NCBI GenBank assembly: GCA_034508935.3
Contig: CM067446.1
Location: 57,814,924-57,878,923, forward strand
Length of the DNA: 64,000 bases
Origin: Berghia stephanieae
Taxonomy: Eukaryota; Mollusca; Gastropoda; Nudibranchia; Aeolidiidae
Direction: 5' to 3'
Shown here: positions 1 through 15,100 of the stretch, one piece after another
Layout of the letters: each line of letters begins with the position of its first letter
How positions within the stretch are numbered: position 1 is the first letter of the stretch
Notes under the pieces: model-generated
Told to the model about the DNA's origin: nothing
What the model saw: the letters and a program-made list of their open reading frames with translations, nothing else
Databases searched by the model: none
Program-made: the position numbers and the translations under genes

Positions 1-123
1 TATTCATTCTTTGTTTTGTTTTGTACTCTACTTCAATTTCACCAGTAAAAACCCATAGTCTATGGGCATATAAATATAGCATCTTATTATATTTAACTTC
101 ATCAATAAAAAAGAGATACTCAC

Positions 124-3100
124 TCATATAGTCGGCAGCCTTATTCCTACAGTTGTCTTGGTTAATTTGAGCTGATGGTGTGGCTTTCTCTCCTGCATTA
201 CAAAAAAATATGTGTATATGATGTTTACCCTTATTTCAATACAAAATCATTTGAATATTTCAAAATCTCTTTCACTTTCTTTGCGAACTGCAGTTTTGAG
301 AAAAATCTTTTTAATATTCTTTGAAAATAATCAGCATCTGACACTGTGTAATGTTTGAAGCAAGATTCATTTGGAGACATAAATCTCTATTTATCAGGTA
401 AAACAGGCAGCAAAGTGAACACATAAACAATGCATGTGTAAAGCATCTATGGATTACATCATGATTATCTTTACTTTAAAAAAAAAAGCAAATTAACAAT
501 GTTATATGATCGGAAATTAAAAATCATGTTTTATCTCCATTGGATGTGCCAATTTTTTTCAAAAGAGATATTTTGCCACTCCATGTGATAATCTACTCTT
601 TGATTTCAAAAATACATAAAATCATAAATTCAGGTTTTGTCTCAGTGATCTTGTCCATGGAAGAATCTCATTGAATGACAAACTTTTATTAAAAAAACTC
701 TTTATGGAAAATTTACACAAATTATAGCTTTTTTTTCTAAACATTTAAAAACAGTAGGCATAAATACTAATGAAGCTAAGCATATCTTACGTGCTAAATT
801 TCAGCACATTGATTTAGTAGTTTGATGAACTGATGTACACAAACATTGACACATAAGTATGTGGAATTTGTATATTAAATATATATTTTCACATTAAATA
901 TATCTAGAGATAGATAAATGCTTTCCATGTATAACTTACCATGCATGAGAAGCATTGCACCAGCTGTCTCTGCATATTCCAGCAATTGCTGGAGGAAGAT
1001 TATTGTCTGGAAACAAAAAGTGTAAGCAATTTTACTTCTGTTGCATGTGCATGAGAAAAGATTCTGTATTATTACCATTCCTTTTTTTCTAAAAAAAAAT
1101 ACTTAAATGCATCATATAACCCTAATTCCAATATCTATGTCCTGAACTGTTTGCACCATTTTCTTTCTATGAATCTCATATATCTTTTTTTGCAGATTCT
1201 AAGTCCTAAATTAAAGGTCAAGAATCAAAATTGACAAGTGGCTAGAGGATGAAAGATTATCTTGTATAGCTTGCTCTGTCCTCAATTGACATGGAATACC
1301 ATTTGATTTTTATCTAATCGACCAAACAATCCACCACTTTACCCTTCTTAATTTTTGGAGTATTAAATAATCATGCATCAGTACTTTTCTTATCACTATC
1401 AAGATCACCAGTTCACAATTTTTATAAATCAACATAAAAGGAAATAGCAAATATTAATCCTTGATCTGGTGTAATGTCTTATAATTAAGCAAAATTCTGT
1501 TTCCTACCACTTCTGTCCCAATAAAAGTAAGTAATTTGTGTTGAATTGTAATCTTATACTCGATTAAATTTTTGGTTGCCAAGGTATACATTATTGAAAT
1601 AAAATAAAATTTTCTTTCTCCCCCACAGTTACACTTATTTAACTTCTTTATTTTGTCCTATCCTATCACAAAAAAAATAAAATAAAACAAAATATCTAAA
1701 ACAGACATTGAGAATCAAATATCCCTGGAAAACATCATAGTATGATGAAGACGAAGTGACCTCTATCATGAATATTAAATATGCTAGCAATTGAAAACAA
1801 AATTACGTCAGACTACTGCATGGAATTGGACCAAAGAGCTCTAAATTCTGAAAAAGAACAAATAAATTAGCAATACTTTTGGGAAGTGTCTAGGGAGACC
1901 AAGATTTTGGTCTCCCTGGCCAAAATCGACCAATATGGCGAGGGAGACCAAATCTTGGTTCCCTAGCCTCTACCATACTTTTTTTATGGTTGGCATGATT
2001 TGGAACTCTTTTAAACAGAAAATTATGACTCATTTCATGATTATCAAGTATACTTACATGATTTGTGAGCTCATGGACGGTTCCATCTCTTGGCATGTTG
2101 GAATTTTTGTCTGGGTCATTCTAAGACAAAAATGTAAACGGTATCAAAATTTTACTTGGCTCCTATTCTGTTGTTTAGGTACTGACAATCATGGTTGTTC
2201 TTCTTTAAACATCATGGTTAGATTCAGTTAATTGCTTATCAAAGTTGGTTTATAAAGACTTACAAGTATGTCTCTCAAAGTGAAATCTTTCTTAATCCAT
2301 TTACCCCTATTGGAATAAATATCCCCAAAAATCACAAAAGAAAAAAAAAGAAAAAAAGGAAAGAAAATTCTACTGAAGGCATGAAAAAAATATCCATGAC
2401 AATGGGCAGTAAAAACCAAGCTGATAAAAGAATAGAAGATTTTTGAGCGAGAGTGTCAGAGGAATCTTCAGTCATTATTAATCCATGTATATTCAAAAAT
2501 CAGTGCTGATACTGATAGTGACAAAAGTGAAAAGGAGGAAAATTTTGAACAATCGCCTTTAAGCCCCATTTTTACTGAATTGCTCCCACATCTAGAGCAA
2601 ATGAGATGGTAAACTATCATTGATACTCTCGCTGACTTCTGGAGAGTGGGAAACCGCACCTATTTGTTTCACCACACATCAAGTCTTTCATTGTCAGTAC
2701 TTTGATTGGGGAAATGTAATTTTTTTAAATCGCAGATTTCTGCAGATCCGAGGAAAACTATTAACACTAATAAAAATAAAAAATTTTGACATGTGATAAA
2801 TAATTGTTCCCATGAATTTAAAATTCTAAATAATTCTATGTAAGGAAAAATTCAGAAGCCATTCTACTTAACAGTATAAACAGTGAAACTTTTCCCAAGA
2901 TTTATAAAGGATATCATAAATTCTTTAGCAGATATTCAGTTAAATGGCACAATGCCAACTTTGACCAAAGTAATACTTACACGGATACTGTCTGTAAACT
3001 CTTCTAATGCCTTTGCCCCCTGAAAAAGTAAAGGTTTGAAAACCATAACTTTTGCTGTTTGGGTTTGGATTTATTTTTTGGTGTTTTTTTGTTTTTTTTG

Positions 3101-6100
3101 GGTGGGGGTAGAGTTTTTAAAAGTTTGTTTTGTTGTTGTTTGTTTGCTAGTTTGTTTGTTTGTGTGTTTGTTTTGTTGTTTCGTTTTTTGTTGGTAGCAA
3201 AGGATAAAGAGGACAGAAATTGACATTTCAAAAACAGCTGATCAAAATGTGAAAAATTCTACATTTTTAATTTTAAGTGAAACTTACCGTACTATCAAGT
3301 TTCGATAAAAGTGATGTGAGTTTTGCCCTGATAGGAGCTGAGCAGCCCTGAAAAAAATAAAATCATTACAAATAAATAAAAATGATATAGAAAGTATGCA
3401 TCGAGTATGATAAAGAAAATCTGTTTTAAGCAAGGTAAAGTAAATGATGTCAATCATAATTCATTAATGTAAAATATCAACTTTTAATTCTTTTCTCCAA
3501 CAGTGATTAAAATTTATTTATAAATTTCCCAGAATTGTTTAAAATGATGAGAGAAAAAATTAAAAAGGAAAACGTTGATGTTAAAACAAACAGACTTTCA
3601 GAATTTTAATATGATACAGGAGGTAAAAAGAGTGTGATGTAAAAACCATTGTACCTCCAATATAACACAGGTGAAAAGAAAAAACCATAAATTTTGAAAA
3701 CATGTTGGAATCACAACTCAATTCATTAGTGAAATCATTGTGAATCATGAAATTTAAGTATTTTTGAATATCATCTCACTTTAACACTGACTTACCTCCA
3801 GAATAAGATCAAACTCTGGCTTGACAGCTCTCAGGTGCTGAACGATGGGAAATATTGACAAGACAGCTGTATATTCATGCTTGGACACATTTTTACGGGC
3901 CGTGGACGCCAGACACTGAAAAAGAAGAAGAGAAAAATGAGCAGTATTCAATAAGTAGTCCTTCAGAGCTAAAAAGTCTATAGAACCGGAGAATTCCAAT
4001 TTTTTTTGTCAGGATTACACAAACAATAGCAACTCTTGTTACCTTTTTGATATCATGCTAGTCTATCACAAAATATGTTCCACTTGATCTAACAGACCCA
4101 GCAACCCAAACACCACTGAATGGACAGCAGAGATGGGGGGGGGGGGGGGGGGGGAGAATTTTTTTAAAAATCTTGACATCACCCAGGATCGAGCCTGGTT
4201 CACTGGCAAGTGAAGCAAGTGCTCTACCACCTGAGATTTCGGAATCCCCAGTATTCAGGACCAGATTAAATCAAATTTACAATGATAATCTTTGTCTTTG
4301 CTGGCCCTTTACTCATTCAACCCTAGCCTTCTACCTCCGCAGTGTCTGCTCACCCTAGATTTTTGGTACTTTTCAAAATTCAATAAATCATATCCTCAAG
4401 TGCTAAATCAAAAAGAAAATTGGCATGTGCATGTAAATTTACTTACCACTATCATGAAAAAAAATTAGAAACAAAGCTTTCTAAATACACTTTCAATTCA
4501 TCTCAGAAAAATGTAAATAATGATGGGATAAAAGTAGCCATGACCAAATTCATTATGTGTCATTATAGAATTCCCAACACGACACGCCTTCTAAAATTCA
4601 ATTTCATTCAACAGCCTTTAGACCAAAGAAAGTATGTTTATTAAGAAAAGTAGTTCATCTTTAATTAGAACTCTACATAGTATCTCAGTTTTGATGACTT
4701 TTTGTTAAAACATTTCAAAATAAAAGTCCAATTATATTGGTGTTAGCAGTGAACAAAGGTTTGTGAATACCGAGTGAGTCACTGTTAGGGTTGAATGAGT
4801 TAAAAATAAGATCCAAATTTCTTATTTAAAAATTCCAAATCCAAAAATTGAAATATAAAAGGTTATCAAAAGCAATAGCTTAATACCTCTCCTTCATTGA
4901 CAACGGACTCCAATGCTTGTTGTATGATATCACCAAATGCCAAACGTTGGTGTTTCTCAGGAATTATTCCACGCATCAAGTGTGCTTCGCTCTGTTGATT
5001 AGAATAACGTATTTTTGACTATCTGACTCCATCTCATTAAATTAAAATCAATAGTAAACAGTTTGGTAACTCCATTGACTCCCATTCAAACGCACCAGTG
5101 CTATGTTGGTTGTACTGGATCTTAAGATGTAGACCAGTATCTTTCTCATTGTTTGGCAAATAATCTGGATAAATTGAGTCCAGGTCATTTTTCCTTTTCA
5201 AGTTTTGCTGTAGTTAACATTGGGCAAAAAGAATATTCAAAGGTCAAAAGATTTGGCTTAATCCAGAATTATTCTTCTTTCATTTGAAAGTATCTACATA
5301 ATGCGTGGCTAAGGAGTGTGATATATTCTTAGGAGGGGGGTGGGGTGGTGGAGAAAGAAAATAATATGTTTTCTAATTATAGTAGGGATAGTTTAACATG
5401 TGCTTTGAATTTACTTATCATTGTGCGTTTGTTTGTTGTTTTTTTGTTTGTTTTTTTTTAAAAGGGTTTTACAGATACTCAAATGTAGTTTAACATTACT
5501 GAACAGTCATTAAGAGAGATGATTTACAATGTAAAATCTGTTTGCCTCCTTCATGGAATAGGAATCCAGCCACTGTCTGAGCAAAACCAAATCATCTCAT
5601 TTCTAGACATGCACAGAAAACCACTAAAAAGAAATAATCATGCAAAGGAGGATAGAAGGCCCTACCAGCTTCTCGCAAGATTTTGAAGAGACAAGTAAAA
5701 TACAACATCACTTATACCTGCATAAGTCTGAGAAGAGAACTAAGCTCATTGATGTAAACCTCCATCTCTAAGTCTGACGACTCCTCTTTGCTGACATCAG
5801 GATAGGAACCCTGGCGCCTGTGGCCTTGTTCTAGCTTCACCAAGGATGAAGCTTTCTTTGTAAAATTGCTGTGGACAATCAAAAATGAGTAATTATAACG
5901 TGTATGACCAGTAAGCTTGTGTCAACAAAATGAATACATTCAAAAGATGTGTTTTAACACCTTTTCTTTTACAACAGCATATTTTTTCAAAATAAGCCCA
6001 AATAGCTTTTCACAAGAGATTAGGAGATCCACTTAAATCATCGGTAACCTGCAATTGCCAGAAAAACATGTTTATGTCATAATTGATTATTGGCCAGATC

Positions 6101-9100
6101 CTTAAATGAAGGACATTTGGACTAGTAGCCTATCCCATATTTTTTCAAAACGCATGTGTTCACTTTTACTTTTTCAAAATAAAAAATTTCAAGCCAACTT
6201 TTGTTCAACACAGAATGTCAGTGTTTCATGTTAACCTGTTTAATATTTTTTTTCAATTAATGATCTTTTAAAAAAAGAGGTCTGGTAAAAAAAAAAAAAA
6301 AAAAAAACAGCATCCAATTAACTTCACCAAAATCTTAAGGGAATAAAACATGTAATGTACACAACGAATTTGCATATGCTTCAGCTGCATGAAAACAGTG
6401 ACAGGCTATCTCTATACGACAAAATTTATTTTGCTGGTAAACTTAGATGTTTATGAGGCTGAGTCAAAAAGTAATGGGACAAATCTCCTACTGATTTCAT
6501 TTCTGTTTACGTGTGACGTCATATTTTGCTCACTTTAAAACAAAAGTTTAAAATCTTAATTCCGTCAAATTTTGACAGACTTATGACAGTTAAAAATGGC
6601 TGCCCTTATGGATGTTTGTCATCAACAGAGAGCTGTAATTGAATTTCTTATTCTTGAAGGAGAAACCTTGAGCAATATTTTCAAAAGCCTTGAGAAAGTT
6701 TATAAAACTCAGGCATTAGGTAGAGGCACTGTTTTTGGGTGGGTTGAACGTGTTTATCATCAATTAGAAGAAAATGAGAAGAAAATCCAACACCCAATCT
6801 GACACCCCCCTCAACAATGTCTTTATCTGACAAACCTAGTGATGGCCCTCCAAGCAGTGTCAACTCAGTTAATTAAATAAGGACAAAAGCATTGATCAGA
6901 TCTGACAGAAGAATACCTCTTGATGAGATAACAGGAAACATTGAAATCAGTCATGAAAGTGCCTGTCAACTCATCAAATCCTTGGGATTCTCAAAGGTCT
7001 GCGCTCGTTGGGTACCCAGGCAGTGATCAAAAGTGTAAAGAGTGAATTGCTCTTCCAAGCTTCTCTGCCTAAGTGAGAGAGATAAGCTTTCTGAGTAGAA
7101 TAATCACTCGATAAGAAACCTGGGTTCATCATTATGAACCTGAGTTGAAGAGACAATCAATGGAATGGCGACATTCCTCTTCCCCAAAGAACAGAAAATT
7201 CAAAACTGAGAAATAAGCTGGGAAACTTACGGCATACCTGTTTTGGGACATAAGAGGTGTAATCCTCTCTGATTACTTACCACAGGGATCCATAGTCAGA
7301 CTCTGAACCAGCTGAAAGCAAGAATTCGGCGAGCTCGCCGGATTTGGAGATGGAACGAGTAATGTTACTTCATGACAATGCCCGTCCATACACAATAATC
7401 AGGACAAGGGAGGTAATTGCATCACTGATGGATGGACAATGCTGTCTTACCCACTTTGTTCACCAGACTTGGCACCTTCAGACTTTCATTCTTTTGGTCC
7501 ACTGAATGAGGCAATGAGGGGACATCGCTTTGAAGATTACAAGAAAGCCACGACAGTGGTGAAAAATTGGCTCACGGTTCAGTCAACTTAGTTTTTTGAG
7601 AATGGGATAGATGCCCTTACAAAAAGGTGCACTGTGGCTATCGAAAGAGGTGGAGACTATGTTGAGAAGAAGCATTCTACCCGGCTAATGCCAACCTTCA
7701 ATTTCAGGTATGATGCATGGTATTGATTTAACTTGTTTTAAAGTAATAAGCAGAGTCCCATTACTTTTTAACTCAGCCTCATAGTAAAATAATATTAGCA
7801 TTCTTACACTAGTTTCTTCATACTCTTTCTGGCTGGGACATCTTTTGTACCTCTGAATTTTCCTCCCTGTAGGTAGAGGGTTAATAAATGATGATCAATT
7901 AGGCTACATGTCATACATGATTATTATTTTTCAAACTAATACTTTTTTTAAAGCACAACAAGCACTAAAATGTATGAACAGATAACTTACATTCAATATA
8001 TTGCCATATCTATACAACCACCACACATTAAGACTCATTAGAGCACTAAAATTGTATAACTTCCATGTAGTATTTGCTTTAATTGAACATAACTAAATTT
8101 ACAAGGACATGTAAAAAAAAAAAGACGTGTGAAACGGCACCAGACATATCAGAAAAATACAATAAAAAATGTTTGCTTTGTGTGGCACAGATTCATACAC
8201 ACTCTTTAAGATTTTTATCTTACAACTGTGCTTACTCCCTAATTTGTCACACAGACGAAAATTATGCTATTTTATCATCATGGCCTTCTTGATAAGAGGT
8301 TTTTCTTCTAACGATGATATAAATAATAACATTTTAGTATTCTCGAAAGCTATTTTTGTTTATCCAACCTTAATTCCACTTACCCCAGCGGGTGAATTTT
8401 GAGTTCCAAATGACAGCTGACTTGTATTGAAGTTACTGGAACTACCACTGGATGACTTCAAATGTTCCTTTAGTCTGAAAAACAATTTTCATATATCAGT
8501 AAAACTAACTGAAGTAATGCTTGGATGATGCACACAATGTTATAGAGGCAAAAGATAATGGAGTCAAACTGCAGGTGAAGTATTTTAACAAACGAATGGG
8601 TATGAACTGACTTAAATAGTTGACACAATTCAAACAGACAAAAGTGTGAGACTTATAAATGCTGACTAAACAATACTATGAAGGGTAATGGCAAATTATG
8701 TGGCATTTTGTGATATAGATTGAGATCTCTTGAAATCTATTTCCATACCCTGGACTTCTTGTCCAAAATAAAATTTTAACAACCAAAAATAATGCCAATG
8801 TTATTAAAGCTGTATTAACCATTCAGTAGGTTCGTTTGATTGTTGGTGTTTTTCAGTCAGTTTTTGTTGCTCATAAGTCAAAAAAAATATCATTAAAGAA
8901 AATTTTTTGAAACAAAAAAACTTGAGCTTTTATAAAGCACAATATTCACTATAAGTGCTCAAAGCAACACATAACACAGAGAACAAGACATGACGCCTGT
9001 TAGGCGATGTTACAATTTTTATGACAGAGACAATGTTGTTAACGACCAGGTACTAATTTTACACCTGAAAACAGTGAGAGAACATGAGTAAAGAGTCTTT

Positions 9101-12100
9101 TCCAAGGACTCAACTATATGCTGAGTGAGGCTCGAACCCAGGACCTTCTGATCCGAAAGTGAGTGTCATACCACAAGACCACATTAAAATATTGAATGGG
9201 GAAATGTGAGAATGTATTTTTTGTTTCACAACAATGAAAAAAAAATTAATTGATACAATTAAAATACATTAAAAACAACAACAAAAATCAAAGTAAAACC
9301 AAAACACCTCCCCCCCCCCCCCCCCCCCCCCCCCCACTAAAAAAAAAAAAATAAATAAATAAATAAACAAATGGGAAATGACTTCAAATTTGAAACCTAG
9401 AGATCTGTGAAATTATCAAGAAAATCAATACCTAAATTAAAAGGTTTCTCATACCGAAATGATGTGCTTGTGATATTCATAAAAGGATGATAAAATAAGA
9501 ATGACCAGACAAATTCAAATAAAGCACTTACCCTGCTAGAGAGCGACTGAGCATTGTAGACCGAGCCAATGTGTAGGATTTAATAAAATCTATGCTTCTC
9601 CCATGTTCAGTCAACCACTTTGTGATTTCCTTCAGGTCTTGAATGATGGTTTCTGGTAAGTGGTCAATAGCTAGGTCTGTGTCTGTACCAATAGGTGGTA
9701 AATCTGAAACGTTTTGCAATGTATCACAATATTATGAATGATAGGATTTGTGGGGCTATGAGGTTTTGTGGTTTAACATTCATCTTTAGATTGGAAGGCC
9801 CAGGGTTCGAGCCCCACATTGTTGAGTCCTTGAAAAAGGCTCTTTACTCACATTCTCTCACTATACTCAGGTGTAAAATGAGTACTCAGCCGTAAACAGC
9901 GTTGTCTCTGTTTGAAATAAAATTGTAATAACCCTGACAGACGTCATGTCCCATCCTACATCTTAAGATTTAGGGACCCCTTTTAAAGCGCTTTGAACAT
10001 TCTTAGTGGATATTGGCCTATATAATTGCTCAAGTTTTTTGATGTTGTTTTGTTTTAATACTCAATTCTTCAGGCATTTCTGTATCATCAGTCAAGTGGT
10101 AACCAAACATTTGTTAATTCACTGAAAACAGATTTTTAAAGTTAGAAGTCAAATTTTAAATCCTAGTAAATATTGTCGGAAAAAAACAAGATGCCGTACA
10201 AAATAAAAATAATATATTCAGCTACTTTATTCATCTATATAAAGTTCTCCATAAAATGTATTATCTTATCTAGTGCTGAATATAGGACTTATCCTTTAAA
10301 TGTATTTTACACATCATCATCATCATCATTGCCTTTTTCACCCTGGGTCAGGGTATAGGCCACAGACAAACAGTTTCCATCCTTCTCTATCCTGAGCCAA
10401 CTTTTTTATCTCATTCCAGGTCTTACCACTTCTTTGTATATCAGCTTCTTTAATTCTTCTCCATGTTCCTCGTGGCCTTCCCCTTGATCTTCTGCCCTGA
10501 GGGTTCCAGTCCAATACTTTCTTTGTTATAGTTGAGTCATTCTTTCTAAGCGTGTGTCCAATCCACCTCCATCGTCTTCTTCCTATATCCTCTCCCACTG
10601 GTTTCTGCTGTGTTCTTTTCCATACTTCTTCATTTTTTATTCTATCCATCCATTTTATTCTGAGTAGCTTACGCATGCACCTGTTTACGAAAATCTGTAC
10701 CCTCCTTATACATGCCTGTGATGCGTTCCAAGTTTCACATCCATACAGTAGGACAGACTTCACGTTTGAGTTGAAAAGTCTTAGCTTTAGTTGAAGGGAG
10801 ATATCTTTAGTTCTCCAAACTCTGTTCAAAGATGTGAATGCAGCCTGTGCCTTTCCTATTCGTGCTTTCACCTCTGCTTCCGTGCCTCCATCCTTGTCAA
10901 TTATACTTCCGAGATAGCAGAAAGTGTCTATATCTTCGAGTTCCTGATCTTTTACTTTGATCTGCTCCCTTTGACGCATACCTATCCTCAAGACCTTTGA
11001 CTTTGCAGGGTGAATTCTTAGACCAATTGATTCCGAGAGGCTGTTTATAATTGTGGTTTTTGCTTGCATCTGGTCCTGGGTGTGGGACAGAAGAGCCAGA
11101 TCATCTGCAAAATCCAGATCATCCAACTGTGTCCAGGGGGTCCACTGTATCCCATTTCTTCTCCCTTTGGAGGTTTCCTTCATTAGCCAATCAATGGCAA
11201 GGATGAACAGGAATGGTGAGAGCAAGCATCCCTGCTTGACACCAGTCTTAATTTCAAAGCTGTCAGTAAGCTGATCTTCATGTACAACCCTGCAACTTGA
11301 TCCTTCATACATTTCCTTAATGAGGTTTACTATCTTTTCAGGGAGTCCATAATGTGCCAGAATTTTCCACAATGTTGCTCTGTCAATACTGTCGAAAGCC
11401 TTCTCGTAATCCAGAAAGTTGACAATAAGAGGAGAGTTCCATTCTATAGACTGTTCTACTATGACTCGCAGAGAGGCAATCTGGTCGGTGGTTGAACGGT
11501 TTTTCCGAAAACCTGCCTGTTCGTCCCGCAGTTTAGCATCTGTTGCATTCTTAATTCTCTCTAAAATAATACGGTTGAAAACCTTTCCTGGGATAGAAAG
11601 AAGAGTGATGCCTCGATAATTATTACAATTACTGAGGTCCCCTTTCTTTGGAAGCTTGATAAGATGTCCTTCCTTCCAATCCTTTGGGAATATCCCGTCA
11701 TTCCAGATTCTCTCAAATAGTGGGTGCAGGGCCTCAGCATTTCTTTTCGCATCAACTTTTAGAGCCTCCGGTGGAATCTGGTCTGGTCCAGCAGCTTTCC
11801 CCCTTTTCATCTTGTTAATGGCACCCACAATCTCTGCTATCGATGGTGGATCACAGCTAATTGGTAGCTCATTCCTTGCAGGCAAAATTTCTGGCTGGTT
11901 GTCTGGTGGTGGTCTGTTCAGAAGGCAGTTGAAATGTTCCCTCCATCGTTCAGATTGAGCCTCTTTTCCAAAAATAGTTTTCCCATCTTTGTCTTTGACT
12001 GGTACCTCTGGTTTCCCATATTTTCCAGCAAGTGTCTTGGTAGTTTGATAAAGGATCCTCATGTGTCCTCCAGTCGCTGCTGCTTCTGCTTTCTCTGCAA

Positions 12101-15100
12101 GTCTGTTCATGAATGCTTCCTTGTCTTTCTTCACAGATCTTTTGACTTCCTTAGCTATGGCTCGATACTGCTCTTGTGCATCCAGCCTTGAAGCCCTTGT
12201 TCGGCTTGCATTCACTTGTTCCTTCCTTGTTCTCCTCTTTTCAATAAGGTCCAAGGTGGTTGGACTTATCCATTCTTTATGTTCCGATTTCTTTACCCCC
12301 AATACCTCATGGCAAGTTGTTATGTAGACTTCCTTGATCTTTGCCCAATGTGACTCTACATCTATGTCCTCCTCGAGCTCAGTAAGAGGTTGGAATCTAT
12401 TACTCAATTGTAGTTTGAATTCCTCATTCTTTTCCCCATCAAGTGCATTCACCTCGAATTTTCTTCTTGTATGTGATCTGGCCCCGTGTTTTCTGAGTCG
12501 GAGCTTAAGCTTTGCCAATAGCAGGTGGTGGTCTGATCCAACATCTGCCCTCTCTGTACTGTCACATCTTCCAATGAACGTCTGAATCTACGAGAGATAC
12601 AAAAATGATCAATCTGATTCTCTGTCACACCATCTGGTGAGACCCAAGTTGCTTTGTGGATCCTCTTATGGGGGAACACTGATCCTCCAATCACCAAACT
12701 GTTGAATGCACAGAAATTTGCAAACCTCTCTCCATTATCATTCATTTCTCCCATGCCATGACGTCCCATGATACCTTCATAGCCTACGTTATCCTGTCCC
12801 ACTTTTGCATTAGCATCTCCCATCAATATGTTGATGTCTTTCCTTGGCAACTTGTCAATGACTTGTTGTAGCAGACCATAAAATGTATCTTTGTCCTCAT
12901 CTGTTGCATCATTTGTTGGGGCATAGATCTGTACAATGTTCATGCTGATCTTCTTACTCCGTGTTGTAAAGGACGCCATGATGATCCTTTCTCCGCATTG
13001 TTCCCATCCTCTCAGTGACTTCTGGGCAAACTTGCTTAGAATTATTCCTACTCCCTGTGTATGAATCCCGTCCCCTCTCCCTGAATATAAAATCTTCTCC
13101 CCAGACTTGAGGTGTTTCTGTCCGGATTGTATCCAGTGGGTTTCGCTTACTCCAAGTATATGCAGCCTGTATCTTCTCATCTCAGTCACAACTTGAGAGC
13201 TTTTTCCTGCTTCATACATGGTGCGAACGTTCCACGACGCAATTCGAAGCTGCTTGTTTGGCGAAGACGTCATCGGGTCAGCAGAGTCCTTTCGGCTTTG
13301 TCTGTTGTCCTTCATAAATTCTGTAATTCCAGAAACTCTTCGGTCGCCCAAGCTAAAAAAAGGATTTAGTTTGTCTGTCTGTGTTTCTGTAACGGTTTGA
13401 GTTTAACGGAAAGGGGTGTTAACCCTTTGCCAACCCCCAACCTGGAGGACCAGGTGACTCAAAGATGGGGGAATCACACACCATTAGTCGCCTTTTACGA
13501 CACGCTGGCTTGGCGTTGGGCTATTCTTGACCCTCTCATTTGAGGGACCCCGGACACCACACGGGGAATTTTACACATAACAGAACATAATTACATAATC
13601 TCAAATAACTTGGTTTATAACATTTACAGACAGTATTTTCTTATATTACTTGCACCCAAGTGGGGGGAGGGGGGGGGGGGGGGGGGGGAACAATCTTAAC
13701 ATTTTCGTGGAGGGTTGTTCATCAAATATAAGGAAAACTCTTTAATTTTTAGGACAGTTAGTCATTAAAACAAACTCAGACTTGAAATCAAAATGTCTAC
13801 TTCAATTAATCCTCCAAGATTGCTATTACTAAAGAACTATTTCATGTGATGTATGAATATGATAAATAAGATTTCTTTGTTATGTACAATTGCACCATTA
13901 ATGTAATTAATTTCTTAACATACTCAATGTGTTTTTCACGCAATGTGTTCTTACTAAACATAAGTCTGGGTATTATAGTATCCTTACAATATAATCATTA
14001 TAAGTTCAAAATTGTCTGATGGAACATTTATATATGCATATTGCCTGTTCACTCCGCATACTGATATCATATTATGTTCTTATATAATGTATGATGTCTT
14101 TTCATTTACTATCGTCATTATGAGCAAAGCGTCAAAATTCAACAATAAAAAAGTTACAAACCATTTACAACATTTGATCATTTTCTTAAATCTACCATAT
14201 GAATCTAAATGGTAATAAGCATCATCATATTCAAATGGAGATATTTTTTAAAAAACAAGTAATATCAGAGTTAATTTACAATATGTTATCCATTGACCTC
14301 AAAGAGACAACAAAATATTTCTGTAGTCTATTCATTCTAAATAAACCTGGATTAGTTTCAAAACAGACAACTTGAAGCGATGATGGAGTTGCACTATGTT
14401 TGCATTGTATTTTAAAACTAAAAATCGGTTTACTTGCTTTTGGAAGTTAAGTTAAACAACACACAACACCCAAGGGTCATATCAGAGCCCACAAATGATA
14501 TGATTTCATACAAAGATAAAATAACTACTCAATCTTAATAAAGAAATAAATGTAAGCATAGTATTTGTTTTCACATTCTTACCTTCATCAGTATTCAACA
14601 AATCTAATAAAACAACTGGAGGAACTGGTCGGCCATGTCTGTTCAAAAGAGATCTGAATTCATGCTGTAATGCATCTTTGCCGTCCTCAAAAATTCTTTC
14701 CTGAAATTAAAATCAAATTTTCAAGGGAGTGATCAATGAAGTTATTAATTAATCTAAAGGAAATACAACTTACATTTTTGTTTCTATGTATTTTTATTTT
14801 TCTAATCATTGTTATATCTTAAAATGTTCATATAATTTAAATAGAAGTTGAGATATAGGACAATAATACATTACAAAAAGCAAAATTCAATATCTTAAGG
14901 TTCAAAATAATTAATAAAACAATACAGCATATTCTTATATCTGCATCTCTTTTGGTAATAAAATGATTACTTATGTAAATATAAAAAGCCAAAATAGTGG
15001 TGTTATCATAAAGGAATTTTAGTATACTGTACAACAATGAGGAGCAATTCAAATTATTTATCTTAACATTGTTTTAGTGAGGATATATTACAGCAAAAAT

